Positions 45,794 to 58,400 of a stretch of 64,000 nucleotides of DNA are shown one piece after another. Both the position numbers and the translations under genes were made by a program. This DNA is from Capsaspora owczarzaki ATCC 30864 (Eukaryota; Opisthokonta; Filasterea). The stretch is taken from NCBI RefSeq assembly GCF_000151315.2, contig NW_011887295.1, forward strand, positions 1,261,607 through 1,325,606, given 5' to 3'. The first letter of the stretch is position 1. Each line of letters opens with the position of its first letter. The notes under the pieces are model-generated. The model saw only the letters and a list, made by a program, of their open reading frames with translations, had not been told where the DNA came from and made no database searches.

Positions 45794-45842
45794 TCTCGAG
45801 CCATCAGCATCATCGTCTGAAGATCACCCTTCGATCCCCTCT

Positions 45843-47043
45843 TTACATTCTTCGACGCTCCTGCTTTTGTGTTCGCTGCTTGACCTTCTCGCGCTCGGCT
45901 TTTTCGCGGTCTTGCTGGGCCTTGTCGCGAGCAACCTTTTGTTCGTGCTCGGCCTTTGCCTGCATGCGCTGCTGCAAGTGATAGTCTGCCACCATGGCTT
46001 GATTGTTGTTGGCGGCAATTCCAGGAATGTCTGAGATCATGCACGCAGCAGAGCAAGCAAGATTAGAACCAACACTCCCAATCAACAAACGCAGCAGAAC
46101 AACAACACAAAGCTCGTACCATCAGTTTCGCCATCCTCAGGAACATAGTCTGTAGCAACAGCAACAGGATTAGTTGATCGGAAGTGAGTGAACACATCGA
46201 TGGCCTCACTTGGTCACACAGCTAACCCATACCTTCTTCATCAGAGCCGTGATCGTAGGCGTATTGTTCTAGAATGGCGTCTCGACGCTTCCGCTCCTCA
46301 GGCGAGATCTCTTTGCGTGATGCGGCCATTCTGAAACATATGCCCATTCCGTGTGAGCAACACAATCTCTGAATTGGGTTTAGCATCGAACAAACAAACG
46401 AAAGCCTCACTCTGCAGCGATCGCCGCGGTCTGTTCCCGCGAAATAGCATCGACCTTCTCTTGTGCTTTTTTGCGTTCTATCCACAACACCCAAACGTCT
46501 ATAGTCAGCCACCCCACGGAAATTTGTTTCAAGTATTGTGCAACAACAACAAAACTGATTAGTTTACCGAGTGCCTGTCGATCCTTCTCTGCTGCTTGCT
46601 GGCTGATGACAATGGCACGCCAGCGTGATACCACTTGATCTAGAAACGCATCGACGGGCACATCCTATTGAGCAAGTGGAGACAGGGGAGGGAGGTGAGA
46701 GGCACATGCGTGTCAGGATCACCATTGGAAGCAAGCAGAGGGACCATCTCCACCGCGATCATCCTCAGACGAGACATCGTGATACACCACGAAAGAGTGC
46801 GTCTGCGATCAGACAATCACCACAGGCTGATCTGTGAGTGCGTGCACCGCTTGGCTTTGGCTTGCTTACTGTGAGTTCTGAGATGAAGCTCTCGACAGCC
46901 TCGCGTCGCTCATCGTCGCTCGACTCGAGTGCAATGATGCCAACCAGGTACTCGAACATGACGGCATCGTCGATCTTGAGGGTGGAGCGGAGTTCACTCT
47001 CGAGCCACTGCTTGAACGCGGCTTCCTCGGCTTCCGTTGCCAT
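45843..47043 (-). CDS. CCDC43 family protein
   Basis: Six exons (46870-47043, 46568-46664, 46411-46477, 46233-46330, 46120-46149, 45843-46030) give 217 aa. The N-terminus (FKQWLESELRSTLKIDDAVM, FEYLVGIIAL, then ERREAVESFISELT) matches the compact helical N-terminal domain of CCDC43. The middle has EISPEERKRRDAILEQYAYD then HGSDEEG, aligning with the EEEKQRKAALLAQYA block of animal CCDC43. The C-terminus is a Lys/Arg/Gln-rich coiled coil (ADYHLQQRMQAKAEHEQKVA...). The molecular function is not established. Introns alternate phases and one exon is only 30 nt. The gene is convergent with the zinc-ribbon gene. Confidence 0.85.
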
Positions 47044-47250
47044 CTCCCGTCCTGCACAGCAACAGAAATTGAGACTGAGCTCCTCTCCTCTCTCTCTCTC
47101 TCTCTCTCTCATCTCGTTGGATTGACTCATGGAATGGGAAGAGAACGAGCCCCGACATTCGCATGTATTTGGTTGCTTCCTTGTCTGGAAGGCAAATCAG
47201 CACCGCAACACAACTGAAAACAACAACAACAGCCTCGCAAACAAACACGA

Positions 47251-48602
47251 TCAAAAAGAGTCGGTGCGCTTCGCCTCTGAGTCAAACACAATCTCTGGCT
47301 GCTTGGCCGCTGCAGGGATGGAGAATGGTATTGGCGCGGGAGGAACGATATGCGTCGAAATGAAGCGAGTGCCCTCGGGATAGACGTCCGCGACAGTGAG
47401 CGAAGGTTGGCCGTGGAAACCTTCTAGCTCCATGGTCTGTGCGAGGCGTTGCTCGTATGTTTGGAGCTGAAGGATGAACCAGTTGATCGGGGAGATGATG
47501 GACCGAGCGCTTCGGACGTGCTGGAAGGCCAGCTTGAGCGACCACTTGCGCGAACGCATCAAGTACGCAATACAAACAGAAGCCGATCGCGAAATGCCTG
47601 CCACACAGTGAACGAGAACAGGCTCTTTGCGCTCGATCGCATCATGGATGAGCTGGAAGGTGGAATCAAAGAGCCCGAGCGCATCCTGAAAAGGGGAAGG
47701 GGTCACACAGTGAGCAAAACGGAGGGAGTAGCAGGAGCAAAAGGAGAATGAGCCAGGCCCAGACATCAAGCAAATCGAGAATGCCGGGTTGTTGCACAAG
47801 AGCGTGAGGGGAGTGGGGTGAAACACCAAGCAACGTGAGTTCATCCAATATTCCAGCGTAGATTTGGGCAATTACCTCGCCGAGAGCATCCTTGATTTTC
47901 AAGCTATGGTAGATGAACAGGCGCGCCTCGGCTGGAGCCCCATGCGGCACTTTTGGCGGATTGTGCTCGACGCCATTCGAGCACTCGCATCCGACCGCAC
48001 AATCTTCAAAGACGTTCTCGACCTCCTCGGCGACGTTCACAATGTGCCGCACATTGGTGCGTTTGGTCAGCTCGATTTTGTTGTGCGCATTTCGCATCCC
48101 TGTGTTTTGTGTGTGTTTGTGTTGACAATCATGTCCAGAAGTGAACGCGACGTCAGTATTTCTCAGAAACAAAAACCCCTGAATGGCTCCAATAGCGTTT
48201 ACCTCCGAGAAAGAGGCCTGGGACGACTTCCGAGGAGTGCGAGTTGGCGTGCTCGGCAATGTTGACGGCGAGGACGAGCTTCTCGCAGCGCGGGCACTGG
48301 ACGCGGGGCAGGTCGAGCTGGCTGTGCTTGAGCTGCTCCTCGCTCAGGTCGGCCTCGGCCTCCATCTCGGGCTGCTTCTCGCCAATGAGATCGCGCAACG
48401 ACAGTCCGGGCTTCTTGCTTGAGCTCGCTGACGATGACGATGACAATGACAATGACGATGACAAGGCGGTCACGGCGGACTTGACTGGCAGCATCATTGG
48501 CGGCGGCGGTGGCGGAGGTCCTCCAGCAGCACCAGCACCAGCGCCAGGTCCAGCAGTAGCACCAGCATCGGCGCTCGAACTGGCGACGTCGGCAGCGAGC
48601 AT
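47251..48602 (-). CDS. Dual-specificity phosphatase with N-terminal zinc finger
   Basis: Four exons (48203-48602, 48127-48161, 47876-48070, 47251-47685) give 354 aa. The catalytic loop is intact as VLVHCVAGISRSASVCIAYL, with nucleophile Cys about 237 and Arg about 243 (HCxxGxxRS). It is preceded by SEVVPGLFLG and VRHIVNVAEEV, the usual DUSP strand pattern, and followed by KLAFQHVRSARSIISPINWF. It should dephosphorylate phospho-Tyr/Ser/Thr; the substrate class cannot be told. Before the catalytic domain is a finger CPRCEKLVLAVNIAEHANSH (C-x2-C-x11-H-x3-H). The N-terminus is Ala/Gly/Pro/Ser-rich. The 56-nt intron 48071-48126 (GTCAAC...CGAG) is inferred from phase and the DUSP fold and is the weakest boundary. 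Confidence 0.85.
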
Positions 48603-48865
48603 TTTACTGTGATATATACTGATAGTGACTGTGACTGTGACTGTGAATGTGAATGTGAATGTGACTGCGGATGTCCGATTGGGAACAGTGCTCCGTTCCA
48701 AAACGCCAAACTACTAAGACTGAGTTGCCCCCGTTTTTTGTTTCACGTTAGAAACAGAAATCCAACAGCAACCGAATTACAAATGCAGCGCTTTGTGCTG
48801 GAGTTGCATTAAGAAGCTCAAAAGGGCTCAGTCTGAAAACGTTGGTGTCAAAGTGTCAAGTTCAC

Positions 48866-50933
48866 ATGCTGCTGGCAAGGCGAAGGTCGCTGCTCTTCGA
48901 TCTGGCGGGTCCACTTTGCAGTGTGACTGGCATCAACCTGCGCACAACGACGACGCGTGCACCGATCAGGACGACGACGACGGCGACGACCAGCAAATCG
49001 ACGTGGTCATCACTCTCAGTAGGACCAAGATCAAGAGGATCACCCACTGCATCGCGACCGACGCTCAGTGCTCATGCAGATCAGGACGCAAGATTGCCAA
49101 TACAGCACTACGCAGCCGGATTCGCAGCGTCGATGATGATGATGATGAGGACGCCGTGGCATCGACGCTACTCTACTGAGGCAAACGCACCGCTACCGTT
49201 CCAAGCACCGAGACTGATCGACTCGACGCAGTTTCACGAGTATCTGAGCACATCTCCTGCATTCGACACGTCTCTACCAGCGAGTGCGACCGAGAAGGAT
49301 GCAGACCAAGAAGCAGCAGAGCAAACTGCACATCGCCGCTGGCTGGAGACCAAGACCCGCGCTGAAACAGATGCTGCCCTGCTCAACTTTAAGCAGTCAG
49401 CGACATACACAAAGGGCGTGAGCCAGCTGCGTCTGGATTCACGCGATCTGGAGCCAATACCGCGATCACACCCGACGTGGCCCGCTGGTGCACCTCCGCC
49501 TCGCGTTGCAGTCGGTGTCTCGGGCGGAGTTGACTCGACAGTCGCCGCCTATCTACTGAAACGGCAAGGACTCGATGTCATTGGGGTTTACATGAAAAAC
49601 TGGGACGAGTTGGACGAGACTGGGCACTGCACTGGCGAGCAAGACATGCGCGACGCGGCGCTCAGCTGTGCAGCGCTGGGTATCCCCTTTCGCACGGTCA
49701 ACTTTGTCAAGGAGTACTGGAACGACGTCTTTACAGTGTTTCTGCAAGAGTATCAGCGTGGACGCACCCCAAATCCGGACATTCTGTGCAATCGCGAAAT
49801 CAAGTTTAAGGCGTTGCTCAATGTCGTCCAAACCTCGTTCGGTGCTCAGTTTCTCGCCACTGGACACTATGCCGGTGTCAATCGGTCTGCATTTGCAAGC
49901 GGACTGTCTCCTCATCCCCAGCTCATTGAGGCGCACGACAAGGCCAAAGATCAGACGTACTTTTTGGCTGCCATCTCGAGTGAGGCGCTGTCTCGCACCC
50001 TCTTTCCACTCTACGGGTTGGAGAAGCATCAAGTTAAGCGGATTGCACACGAGATTGGACTCATCGAGCTTTCTACTAAGAAGGAAAGCGTCGGCATTTG
50101 CTTTGTGGGCAAACGCCGCTTTGACCGTTTCATCTCCAACTACATTGCACCACAACCAGGATACATTGAATTGACCGATGGAACCATTGTTGGCCAGCAT
50201 CAGGGGCACTTTTTGTACACGGTCGGTCAGCATCGTGGGCTTCCCGGTGGAGCCGATCAGTTTTGCGTAGTGGCCAAGGACAGCGCTCGCAATGCCGTCA
50301 TTGTGACCAAAGCGAGCGCTATATCTCGAGCATACAAGATCTTTGGCGACACTGTCAACAAGTCGGGCACGACAGCGGTTCCAGCCAAGCTGGTGGATGC
50401 AAGCAATCTCGCGGAACCAGACCCGTCCTGCATGTACTCGCGGTCTATCGTGGTCAGTGCACCCAGTTGGATAGCAGGAGTACCACCACTGGAGCTTCAA
50501 GGCGGACAAGGCCAACAATTACGTTGTGGTGCGCGATTCCGGCATCGAGCGCCGATTGTGCCTTGCACCGTGACATTGCAATCCGACGAGTCGGGCCAGG
50601 CGAGTCCAGTCAAGGTAGGGTCGTTGTTGCGTTGTTTTGTAGTATGCATGTTGCTTTTGCTGGCGGGACGGGGTTGTTTGGCGGGTGCCGACTGTCGACT
50701 GTTGTTTCTCACCGAACTTGGCTTTTTGTCTGCATCAGCTTCACATTCAGCTCGATCGGCCATTCGCTGCAGTTGCTCCCGGCCAGTTTGCTGCGCTGTA
50801 CCTGGACGGAGTCTGTCTCGGCGGCGGTGACATTGTCGAAACCGATGTTTTGCAAATGCTGATGGCACAGCAGGCCGAGCGCGAGCTGCACCCCAAACGC
50901 GAGATTGGATCTGGCAAACGGCGGTTCCCGTAG
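48866..50933 (+). CDS. Mitochondrial tRNA-specific 2-thiouridylase (MTU1/MnmA family)
   Basis: Two exons (48866-50614, 50739-50933; phase 0) give 647 aa. The PP-loop is RVAVGVSGGVDSTVAAYLLK (about residue 219), which adenylates U34 of tRNA. Both catalytic cysteines are present: RTPNPDILCNREIKFKALL (about Cys308) and ESVGICFVGKRRF (about Cys412). The ATGHYA and GQHRGLPGG blocks are also typical, and the last exon supplies the C-terminal beta-barrel (FAAVAPGQFAALYLDGVCLG GG). The enzyme makes s2U34 in mitochondrial tRNA-Lys/Glu/Gln. The start MLLARRRSLLFDLAG is a basic, presequence-like N-terminus. The ~200 residues before the PP-loop are longer than usual for the family and largely unconserved. 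It shares a 263-bp divergent promoter with the phosphatase gene. Confidence 0.93.
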
Positions 50934-51206
50934 AGCAGAGAGATGTTTGGCTCTCTCTCTTCCAACAACCTTGGCAGATCTTTTGTTGTCCTTGCCATAA
51001 AACGCAAGGTTCTGAATCGAGCACACACACACAAGCAGCAAAGCGCAGTTCTATGCGATCTTTCATCGTTTTTGTCAGCCCATGCCATTACCAATGTTCA
51101 ATGTTCACTGTCCAATGTCCAATGTTTACTACTGAACATCAGAGAACCACAGCCCAATGTTCAGCTTGTCACTCACTCTTTCTTTCTCTCTTTCTCTCTC
51201 TCTCTT

Positions 51207-51247
<41 letters not shown>

Positions 51248-51248
51248 G
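50934..51248. other. Intergenic region with (CT)n tract
   Basis: The 3' flank of the thiouridylase gene and 5' flank of the VPS9 gene. A (CT)n/CTTT-rich tract fills about 51179-51246, directly before the VPS9 ATG. The CAATGTTCA-type motif repeats several times at 51091-51150. No gene is seen. The open frame crossing the CT tract is a repeat artefact. Confidence 0.55.
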
Positions 51249-51924
51249 ATGGACTTGGGTCTGTCGGTCACGGTGCTGACTCCGCCGTGCCGGCAGCTCT
51301 TCCCGCAGCTCATCTCACTGCTCAATGCGCGGCATCGGCTGTGGCACGGCGCAGCAGCAGCAGCAGCAGTAGCAGCAGCAGCAGCACCGTCGAGTACGAC
51401 GACGCCGACGACGACCCCTTCGTCTGCCAGGCTCGAGGCTGCGTCGCAGGTGGTCGAGAGCGTGGCTGGGCTTGTGATTGCGAGCGAGCAGCACTACCGC
51501 GTGTCGTTCGACGGCGTGCGTGTGCGTGTGGACGGGCGCCCTGTTGAGGATCGCGAGGCTGCTGACGCTCAGCTGGTACACTCTGTGCTGTGGCGTCTCT
51601 CGCTGCTCGACAACATCCACCTCGTCGTCCTGCACCCAGACGCAGTCATGATGAATCAAGCTCAGCCGGCCTCGGACGACGTCTTCCCGGCTGGCGACAA
51701 CGACGACGACAATGAGGACGAGCGCACCCCGAGCAAAGGCAATGGCAATGGCAATGGCAATGGCAATGGCAATGGCAAAGGCAAGGGTCCCCAGCGCGAG
51801 TCGCCCTCATCTGCACCACCAATGACCCATGAAGTGCTGTGGGCCGCCGTGTGTGAGGCCATGCCGTCCGTGGCTGCGGTCGCCGGCACGTCCTGGCTTG
51901 CTGCGAGCGCTTCGTTGCCGACCG

Positions 51925-51997
<73 letters not shown>

Positions 51998-53179
51998 CGC
52001 TGCGGCATCAGCGACTGCTATGCTGTCCACATCGCCGTCGTCGCTGACAGCGGCTGTGGTCGCAGAAACGGATTTGCTGCGCCGCGGGGCTGCTCTGTCT
52101 GTTTCGTCGGTGGACTCGCGCGAAACGGCAGACGATCTCGCCTGGTTTCGAGGTCGCGGTGTCATTCAATGTCGCTATCGAGACAGTGATCGCAGCTACT
52201 GCGTCGCAATGTCGGACGACTGTGTTGACAGCACTTGCGCCCTGGCCTTCCAGACTGACAAGCCCGTCGCTCCCGCTCTGCAGGACATTCTGCACGAAAC
52301 AGTGTGCCCATTGATCGTGCCCGTGTCGTGCAGCGCTCGAGCGCTCGAAATGTGCATCACGCTGCAGCAAACGTGCATTGAGGCCATCGACCGCGAACTT
52401 GGCCTCCAGTCTGTCGAAACGTTCAAACTCAAAGAAAAGATTGCAGACTTGCGCTCTGTGCTCTTGCCGCGAGTCCTCGCAAATGGCTCGGCCTACCCTT
52501 CGCTGTTTTTGTCAACCCTGTTTGACTCACTGTCCAGCTCGGCCGAGTTGGCAAAGCGACGACTCGAGGCGAAACAAAACGCGGTTGATTGGTGCAAGAA
52601 GCAGCTCGCGTCGGACATTCATTCTGGCAATTCTTCGAGTTTTGTGCCAACTCCAGGAAGCCCCAGCCCTCATGTGTTGCCCAGAAAGCTGATGCTGCTT
52701 CGAAAGGAGCGTGATGACGTGTGGGTCGAGCTTTCCGGAATTCTTTCCGCGCGCGAACGCATCTCAGAATTGCTGCACCAAGCCCGCACTTCCGACAGTG
52801 CTGCCGACCCCGTTTCGCCCGACGAGATGGATGAGCAGGACGACCTCCAGAGCTCCTTGTCAAGGCTTGGTGCATCCTCTGCTGCCTCTGGCCCTGCTGA
52901 CTTGTTTTTGGCTGCCACTGGCGCTCCACTCGCGCAGCATTCCAGTTTGGGTTTGGCATCGCCAAACCGGCCATCAGTGCCCGCAGCAGCCCCGACAGCG
53001 ATTTCAACATTGCAGCAGCAACATGCTCAGCTGTATGGTATTTCCACAAACACTGCGGGCCAGTCCAGCCATCCCCTCTTTGCGCCATCCCAGCCTGCTC
53101 CTCAAAGAGCTGTCGAGCTTCAGCCAATGTCACGCAATACGCGGTCCTCGTTGGCAAGCGATGTCTTGACGGGCTCTCC

Positions 53180-53212
<33 letters not shown>

Positions 53213-55265
53213 GTTGGCACGAGGTGATGGGCTGTCGCGGCGCGAGCGTTTGGCAATGTGCAATCAGTTCATGGATACTGTCGAAAGCATGTCTCATATG
53301 GCTGCGGTTCGTAATCGCATGTTTAGTGACAAGATTTTCGCCATGTCGATTCGTGAAATCATCCGAGAAACGCTGCGCCGCGTTGACTTTGAACGGGCCA
53401 GTCTTGCCAACGACTCGGCGGCCACGTCTGCTTCTGCTCTCAAGAAGGGCTTTGCCAGTGATGCTTCATTTGACGACGCTCTCGTGCAGCAGCAGCAATT
53501 TTCCAGCGCATCCAACAAGGTCTCCCACAACCCGTTGGATTCGCGCGAGCGAGTATGGGAGGAAACACTCAGCGTTGCCAGCGCGTCTTGGAACGAAGAA
53601 GCCAACAACAACAGCAACAACAACACCAGTGCCAACAACACCAACAGCGGCACACCACCGCCCTTCACCCCAAGCTCGTCTGTTGATCACTTGCATCTCA
53701 TCTCACAGCATGTGATTGGCATGCTGCAATCCCGTGACCATGTTATGGGCCGCATGCTCGACGAGTTTTGTGTTCAATTCATCCAGCAGTGCGAGGCAAC
53801 CACTGGCGGCACCCGCCGTACACTGCTGAGTGGCGAGCTTGCAGTCCCGTCCTCCAGCAGCAATGCCGCTCTTGGGACACTTTCCTCGGGAGCGTCGTCT
53901 ACGGGCGCCAACTCATCGGCAATTCAGCCGCGCCTGTTGCCTGCCAAGACGGGTTCGTCGCCCGTGCTCTCTTCTACGGCGACTGCGTCAACTTCTACCA
54001 TGTTGACCACAGCTCTACCGAGGCTCGCAGCGGAGGTCAAAGGCTTCATCGACCGTCTGCACGCTTCGCTCATTCGCGTCTTTGCCGAGCTCGATTCTGA
54101 CGATGGCTTTGTGCACTGTCGCTTGGCGATTGAAACCATTCTTTTCCGACGAATCCACGCGCCGCTGCTGCAGTTGTATCGCGGCTTCCATGCCGCAAAA
54201 GAAGAGCAACTTCACGACAACATGACGCAATTTGCCTTTGTCACTCCGGCGCATCTGGGCGTGGCCGAAAAGTTTTGGCTGACTGCGCCTTCTGTGACGG
54301 CACCTGTCACAGTGGTTTCGCGCGCCGGAGGTGCTCCCGGCACTGCTGCCGGACTGAATGCCAGCGGTGCAGCCACCGCGTCCCACCAGAAAGCAAAGCC
54401 CTCGCCCTATGATCCAGCAGTCGCCATTCTTGGTCGTATTGGTTCGCTGCGCGGACCGTCTGCGAAGGTTGAGTGCGTGCTCAAAACCACACGCGCCATC
54501 CAGCAATGTGTCGACGATTTTTATGCGGCCTCGGGTGGTGTGGCTGCGCCTCGTGTGTCGCTGGGTTGCGAAGACTTGTTGCCTTTGCTGGCGCATGTGA
54601 TTGTGCGTGCAAATCCTCCCGACATTCTTGCTCAGGTGGACATGATGACCCAATTCGTCGATGAGGGGCTCATGCTGGGTGCCCACGGCTACAGCCTGGT
54701 GACGTTTCAAACAGCTCTCGAGTTTCTCGCGACACTGCGATACGACTCGCTGTCGGCCAGATCCCGTGGCAGCACCCCGAGCAAGCAATCCACTTCCTCT
54801 ATGCAAGCCGCTCCGCTGAACGTGGCGGCAACGCGAAACGGCATCCGCAAGAGCAGCGCTTCGTTGTTTGGACTCGAAGGCACCGGCGCCCCTGCGGAAG
54901 AAGACGATGATTTTGCCGATTCACTCTCGGCCTCCCTAGTCTTCACCAATCCTCGTGATGTTGTCGACCCGCGGCTTTCGGCAGCCAGTGGTGCAGTCGC
55001 CAGCTTTGCGACTGCCTCCGTGACACCAACTGCCCCCGAGGGTCTTGAATCCCAAGTTATTCTGCAGCGTACTCTCTCTGGCGGCTCAAGGCCATCCTTG
55101 GAATCGCAAGCCATTCTGCATCGTACCTTGTCGGGTGGCTCCCGGCCGTCGTCCACATCGCCTCGACCAACTGCTTCAGTGGGGGACAAGAGCCTGAGCC
55201 TATCTGCCATTTTTGCCGCATTGTCAAATCCGCCCAAAGAGCGGCGCAAGAATGCGATTGTGTGA
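51249..55265 (+). CDS. Large VPS9-domain protein (putative Rab5-type GEF)
   Basis: A single frame of 1338 aa from the ATG right after the CT tract. The N-terminus (MDLGLSVTVLTPPCRQLFPQ) leads into Ala-rich and acidic segments, an Asn-Gly repeat (about 163-176) and a Ser-Gly repeat (about 225-250). A helical region with coiled-coil character lies around 380-500. The C-terminal VPS9 module (about 960-1165) has VSLGCEDLLPLLAHVIVRAN PPDIL and AHGYSLVTFQTALEFLATLR, the core motifs including the conserved Asp and the T/Y pocket region. VPS9 domains exchange nucleotide on Rab5-family GTPases at early endosomes. I do not recognise the N-terminal part and cannot assign it to a named VPS9 subfamily. 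The tail is Ser-rich with two copies of a SQ.ILQRTLSGGSRPS-like repeat. Confidence 0.85.
51738..51777 (+). repeat. (GGCAAT)n coding repeat
   Basis: About six tandem GGCAAT hexamers inside the VPS9 gene encode Gly-Asn repeats. Because the unit is six bases, length changes keep frame. Confidence 0.85.
51924..51998 (+). repeat. (GGCTCT)n coding repeat
   Basis: About twelve tandem GGCTCT hexamers encode a pure Gly-Ser linker in the VPS9 protein. Codon choice is uniform across the run, so it is a DNA-level repeat and not selected codon by codon. Confidence 0.9.
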
Positions 55266-55384
55266 TGTGGTGATCTGTGGATTTCTTTGTCAAATTACAA
55301 GTTGATTGGTTTTTTTTTTTTTTTTTTGGTTTTTTTTTTTTTTGGTTTTTTTTTTTTTTTTTTTTTTTGGCTGGGAATTTGTTG

Positions 55385-55390
55385 TTTATT
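55385..55390 (-). terminator. Poly(A) signal of the Pat1 gene
   Basis: Minus-strand AATAAA 64 bp after the Pat1 stop (55454), next to the T-rich block 55312-55368 that separates it from the convergent VPS9 gene. Confidence 0.55.
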
Positions 55391-55453
55391 TGTTGGTTTG
55401 TTCGCTTGTTGTCTTGTTTACTTTGGCGCACGAGCATTCCACGGATTCTTGGC

Positions 55454-58400
55454 TTAGTTGAGCTGCTGCTGCAACATTTTCACAGCGGGGGAGGTTTGCA
55501 GGCCGTCTGGCAGGGTGGCAAAGGTTGGCCTACAAGAAAAAAAAAAAAAAAAAAGGTCAGCGAGCCGTATCACCCAATCACCGACTGTCCCACGTCGCAT
55601 CCGAATCACGAATCACGCTTAAAACCATCGAAACACTCGCACACAAACACACACGCACACACACTCGCACAAGGAAACTTACTCGAGCTCTTGCTTGATC
55701 GATGCTTTGCTGGACGCTGAAGCGTACTTGAGCAGAATCGAGAGCATGGCAAACACCCACAAGCTGCGATGGTTGAGGCACAGGCTCACCACATGGGCAA
55801 ACTGACCCTGGAGGAGACCAACCAGCTTTTCAACAAAACCAACCCTACAACATTCAACAAGAATGTTCAGTCCCGAAAACAAACAATCCAAGACAAACCC
55901 AAACACAATTCAACAACAACCCACACGCGTCCAACTTACCATTTGTCTTGTTGAGCCCGGGTTGTGCTGTTGGGATCGGAAAGCAGATGGTCCATTCGGC
56001 GCAAGAAGGCATAGACAATGGTAACACCCAGCTGCGTGGTGGCGAATAAAAGAGCATAGCAATCCCTCGCGGTCAGCCAATAGCATGCAGATTGAAGCGA
56101 AGCAGCAGCAACAACAACAACAACAACCATACCGAGCCACCAACAATTGTGGACGCATTCTCTGGTGTCAAGACGGAAAGCGCAATGTCGGTGCAGGCCA
56201 GAACGCGAGCGGCGGAGAAGAGCTCAATCACTCGAACGACGGGCGGGACAACGTGCGACATGAGGAGACTGTGGATCTCGACGGGATCGGTGCCCGACAA
56301 ACCAGTGCGACCGGCCGAGTAAGCCTCGATACGGTGCAGAATTGCGCTCACGACAGCAAACCCCTGACTCTCAGAGAACAGAGGGAGCAAACGACGGACG
56401 AGCTTGAGGCCCTTCGGAACCGAGAGCAGATCGTAAAAGGCCGCGTCTTCGCTGGCCGCGGTGCTCTCGGGCAAGGCAAGGTCGGCAAACAGATCATTGA
56501 CCAAGGCTGCTCGCTTGACAAAGAACGGTTGGCTGAAGACAAGCAAGAAGAGGGGACAGCAGACTCAGAATCAACTCAAATACACCTTTGCACACAAGAC
56601 AAGTGCCGTGACTTACCGCTCTTGTGGTCCGCATGCAGCAGCCTGCTTCTGAATGTCCTCAATGTCAATCATGGTCTGGTATGCAGCTTCAATAAAGCGA
56701 AGGATTTTGCGGCGGCGGCTGACAATCTTGTCTTCGCTCTGTCCGTTCAAAACGAGCGAGAGCAACATTCAGTGAGCAAGTATCGCTCGGACATCTGGAA
56801 TACGACTGGGATTGAAACCAAAATCCCGACCGAGATAACAAAAAAAAAAAAAAAAAAAAACGAGAGCAATGAGACAAACTGAGCTTGCATACCTCGTTGG
56901 CTCCCGACTTGTCCGAGCTGGCAACGCTAATCATTTGACGAGGATTGTGGATGGATCCGACAAGCAACTTGCCGAGAACATTCTCGAAACCAGTCACGGG
57001 CGCGGCCTTGCGAGCCTGCAAATGCTGCAAGTAGGCCTGGCGTTGCTGCTGTTGAGCCGCCGACTGCTGGGGCAGCACCAAGCGGGGAGCCATTGCTTCC
57101 TTGTGGTGCTTGCGCTGCATGTAGCTTTGGTAATAGTAGTCATCAACAAACGGGTTGTCTGTCTGCAGGGTGGTCAATTGAACGCGAATGACAAACTCCT
57201 TGTCCGAACGCGACATGAGCTGGAAGCGACGACGATTGCCGCGCTGGTCTCGGATCATGCCCGGCTCGTTTGCGTTGGTGTCGAGTGGCTGGTGGAAGGA
57301 AGCGCTGTTCAAAAAGCCGCTTGCAACAAGTGACGAGTACTGCGCGTAGGGTTCGGGAATGGCCGTCGATTGTTGCTGCTGCGGCTGTTGCTGCTGTTGC
57401 TGTTGCATGATGTTGAAACCTGGTGGCAGTGGCATGCCAGGCGGCAATCCGTACATGGGCATTGGCGCGCCGGGGAAGGATTGCGGCAGCAGACCTTGAT
57501 GTCCAGGCTGCACGGGAAATCCAGGCGGTACCGCGCCATACGGAAGCTGGAACTGCTGCTGGGGGGTTTGTTGCTGTTGCTGCTCGATTTCCGCCAGAGA
57601 GAACATGCGCGGCTGAGGTTGCTGAGACGGCTGCTGCTCCAGCTCGGCCACCGACACCATCTTGTTCGCAGGCTTTGCAACAGCTGGTGCTCCCCAAATG
57701 CTGCTCAGTTGCGGATCTCCCCACACGGCTGCACCGCCATACTCGCTGCCATAGGTAGTCTAAACAAGACGAATCGGCAATTGAGTGGGCAGCAAGCAAA
57801 CAAAAACAAAAAAAAAAACCAAAAGAAAAAAAAAGCAGCTTCAAGCATCAACAGTCACGATTTACCGAGAAGGAGAGGGGCGCGGCTCCACTGGATGGGG
57901 GCTTATTCTCGATACGAAGCTGAGCCATGGGTGCTGCAACATCGATATCAGCAGCAGCAGCCCAAGATTCGCCAGGAGCAGCGAGATCGTGCGACGGTTC
58001 TGAACAGAGGAACGGAAAGACGAAGCAGGCCTCGCGTCAGAGACAACATTCAAGCGACGACCAACTTCAATAGTGAGCAGCAACGCAACGCAATGCGTAC
58101 CGGGAAGACCAGAAGCAAGGGGAGGGAGCGTCGAAGCGGGAGCTGCCGTCGAACCACGCATAAACTCGGCCTGAATGGCTGCCAGCTGGTCGTTGGACAT
58201 TTCCCAGTCGGTACCTGAGAATGAGAATGAGAGCACACACATAGATATACACACGCGTAAATGAGTCACAACATCACAAAGTCAGCATGGAGCCAGAGAG
58301 TGATGCAATGAAACACAAAGCGAACAAGCAAAGCCGCGACTACGCTGCAACGCGTTTGACAGTGAAGCACAGGGTAGGCACTTCTCGTGAATCCTTCCGA

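Noticed and set aside
48153-48202. Direct read-through of the phosphatase first exon
   Set aside because: The frame stops after about 17 codons without continuing the catalytic domain; a GTAAAC donor at the end of the LFLG block restores the fold.
50943-51248. N-terminal extension of the VPS9 frame
   Set aside because: It is a translated (CT)n tract (Ser/Leu/Phe repeats) without a supporting start context; the ATG at 51249 is more likely.
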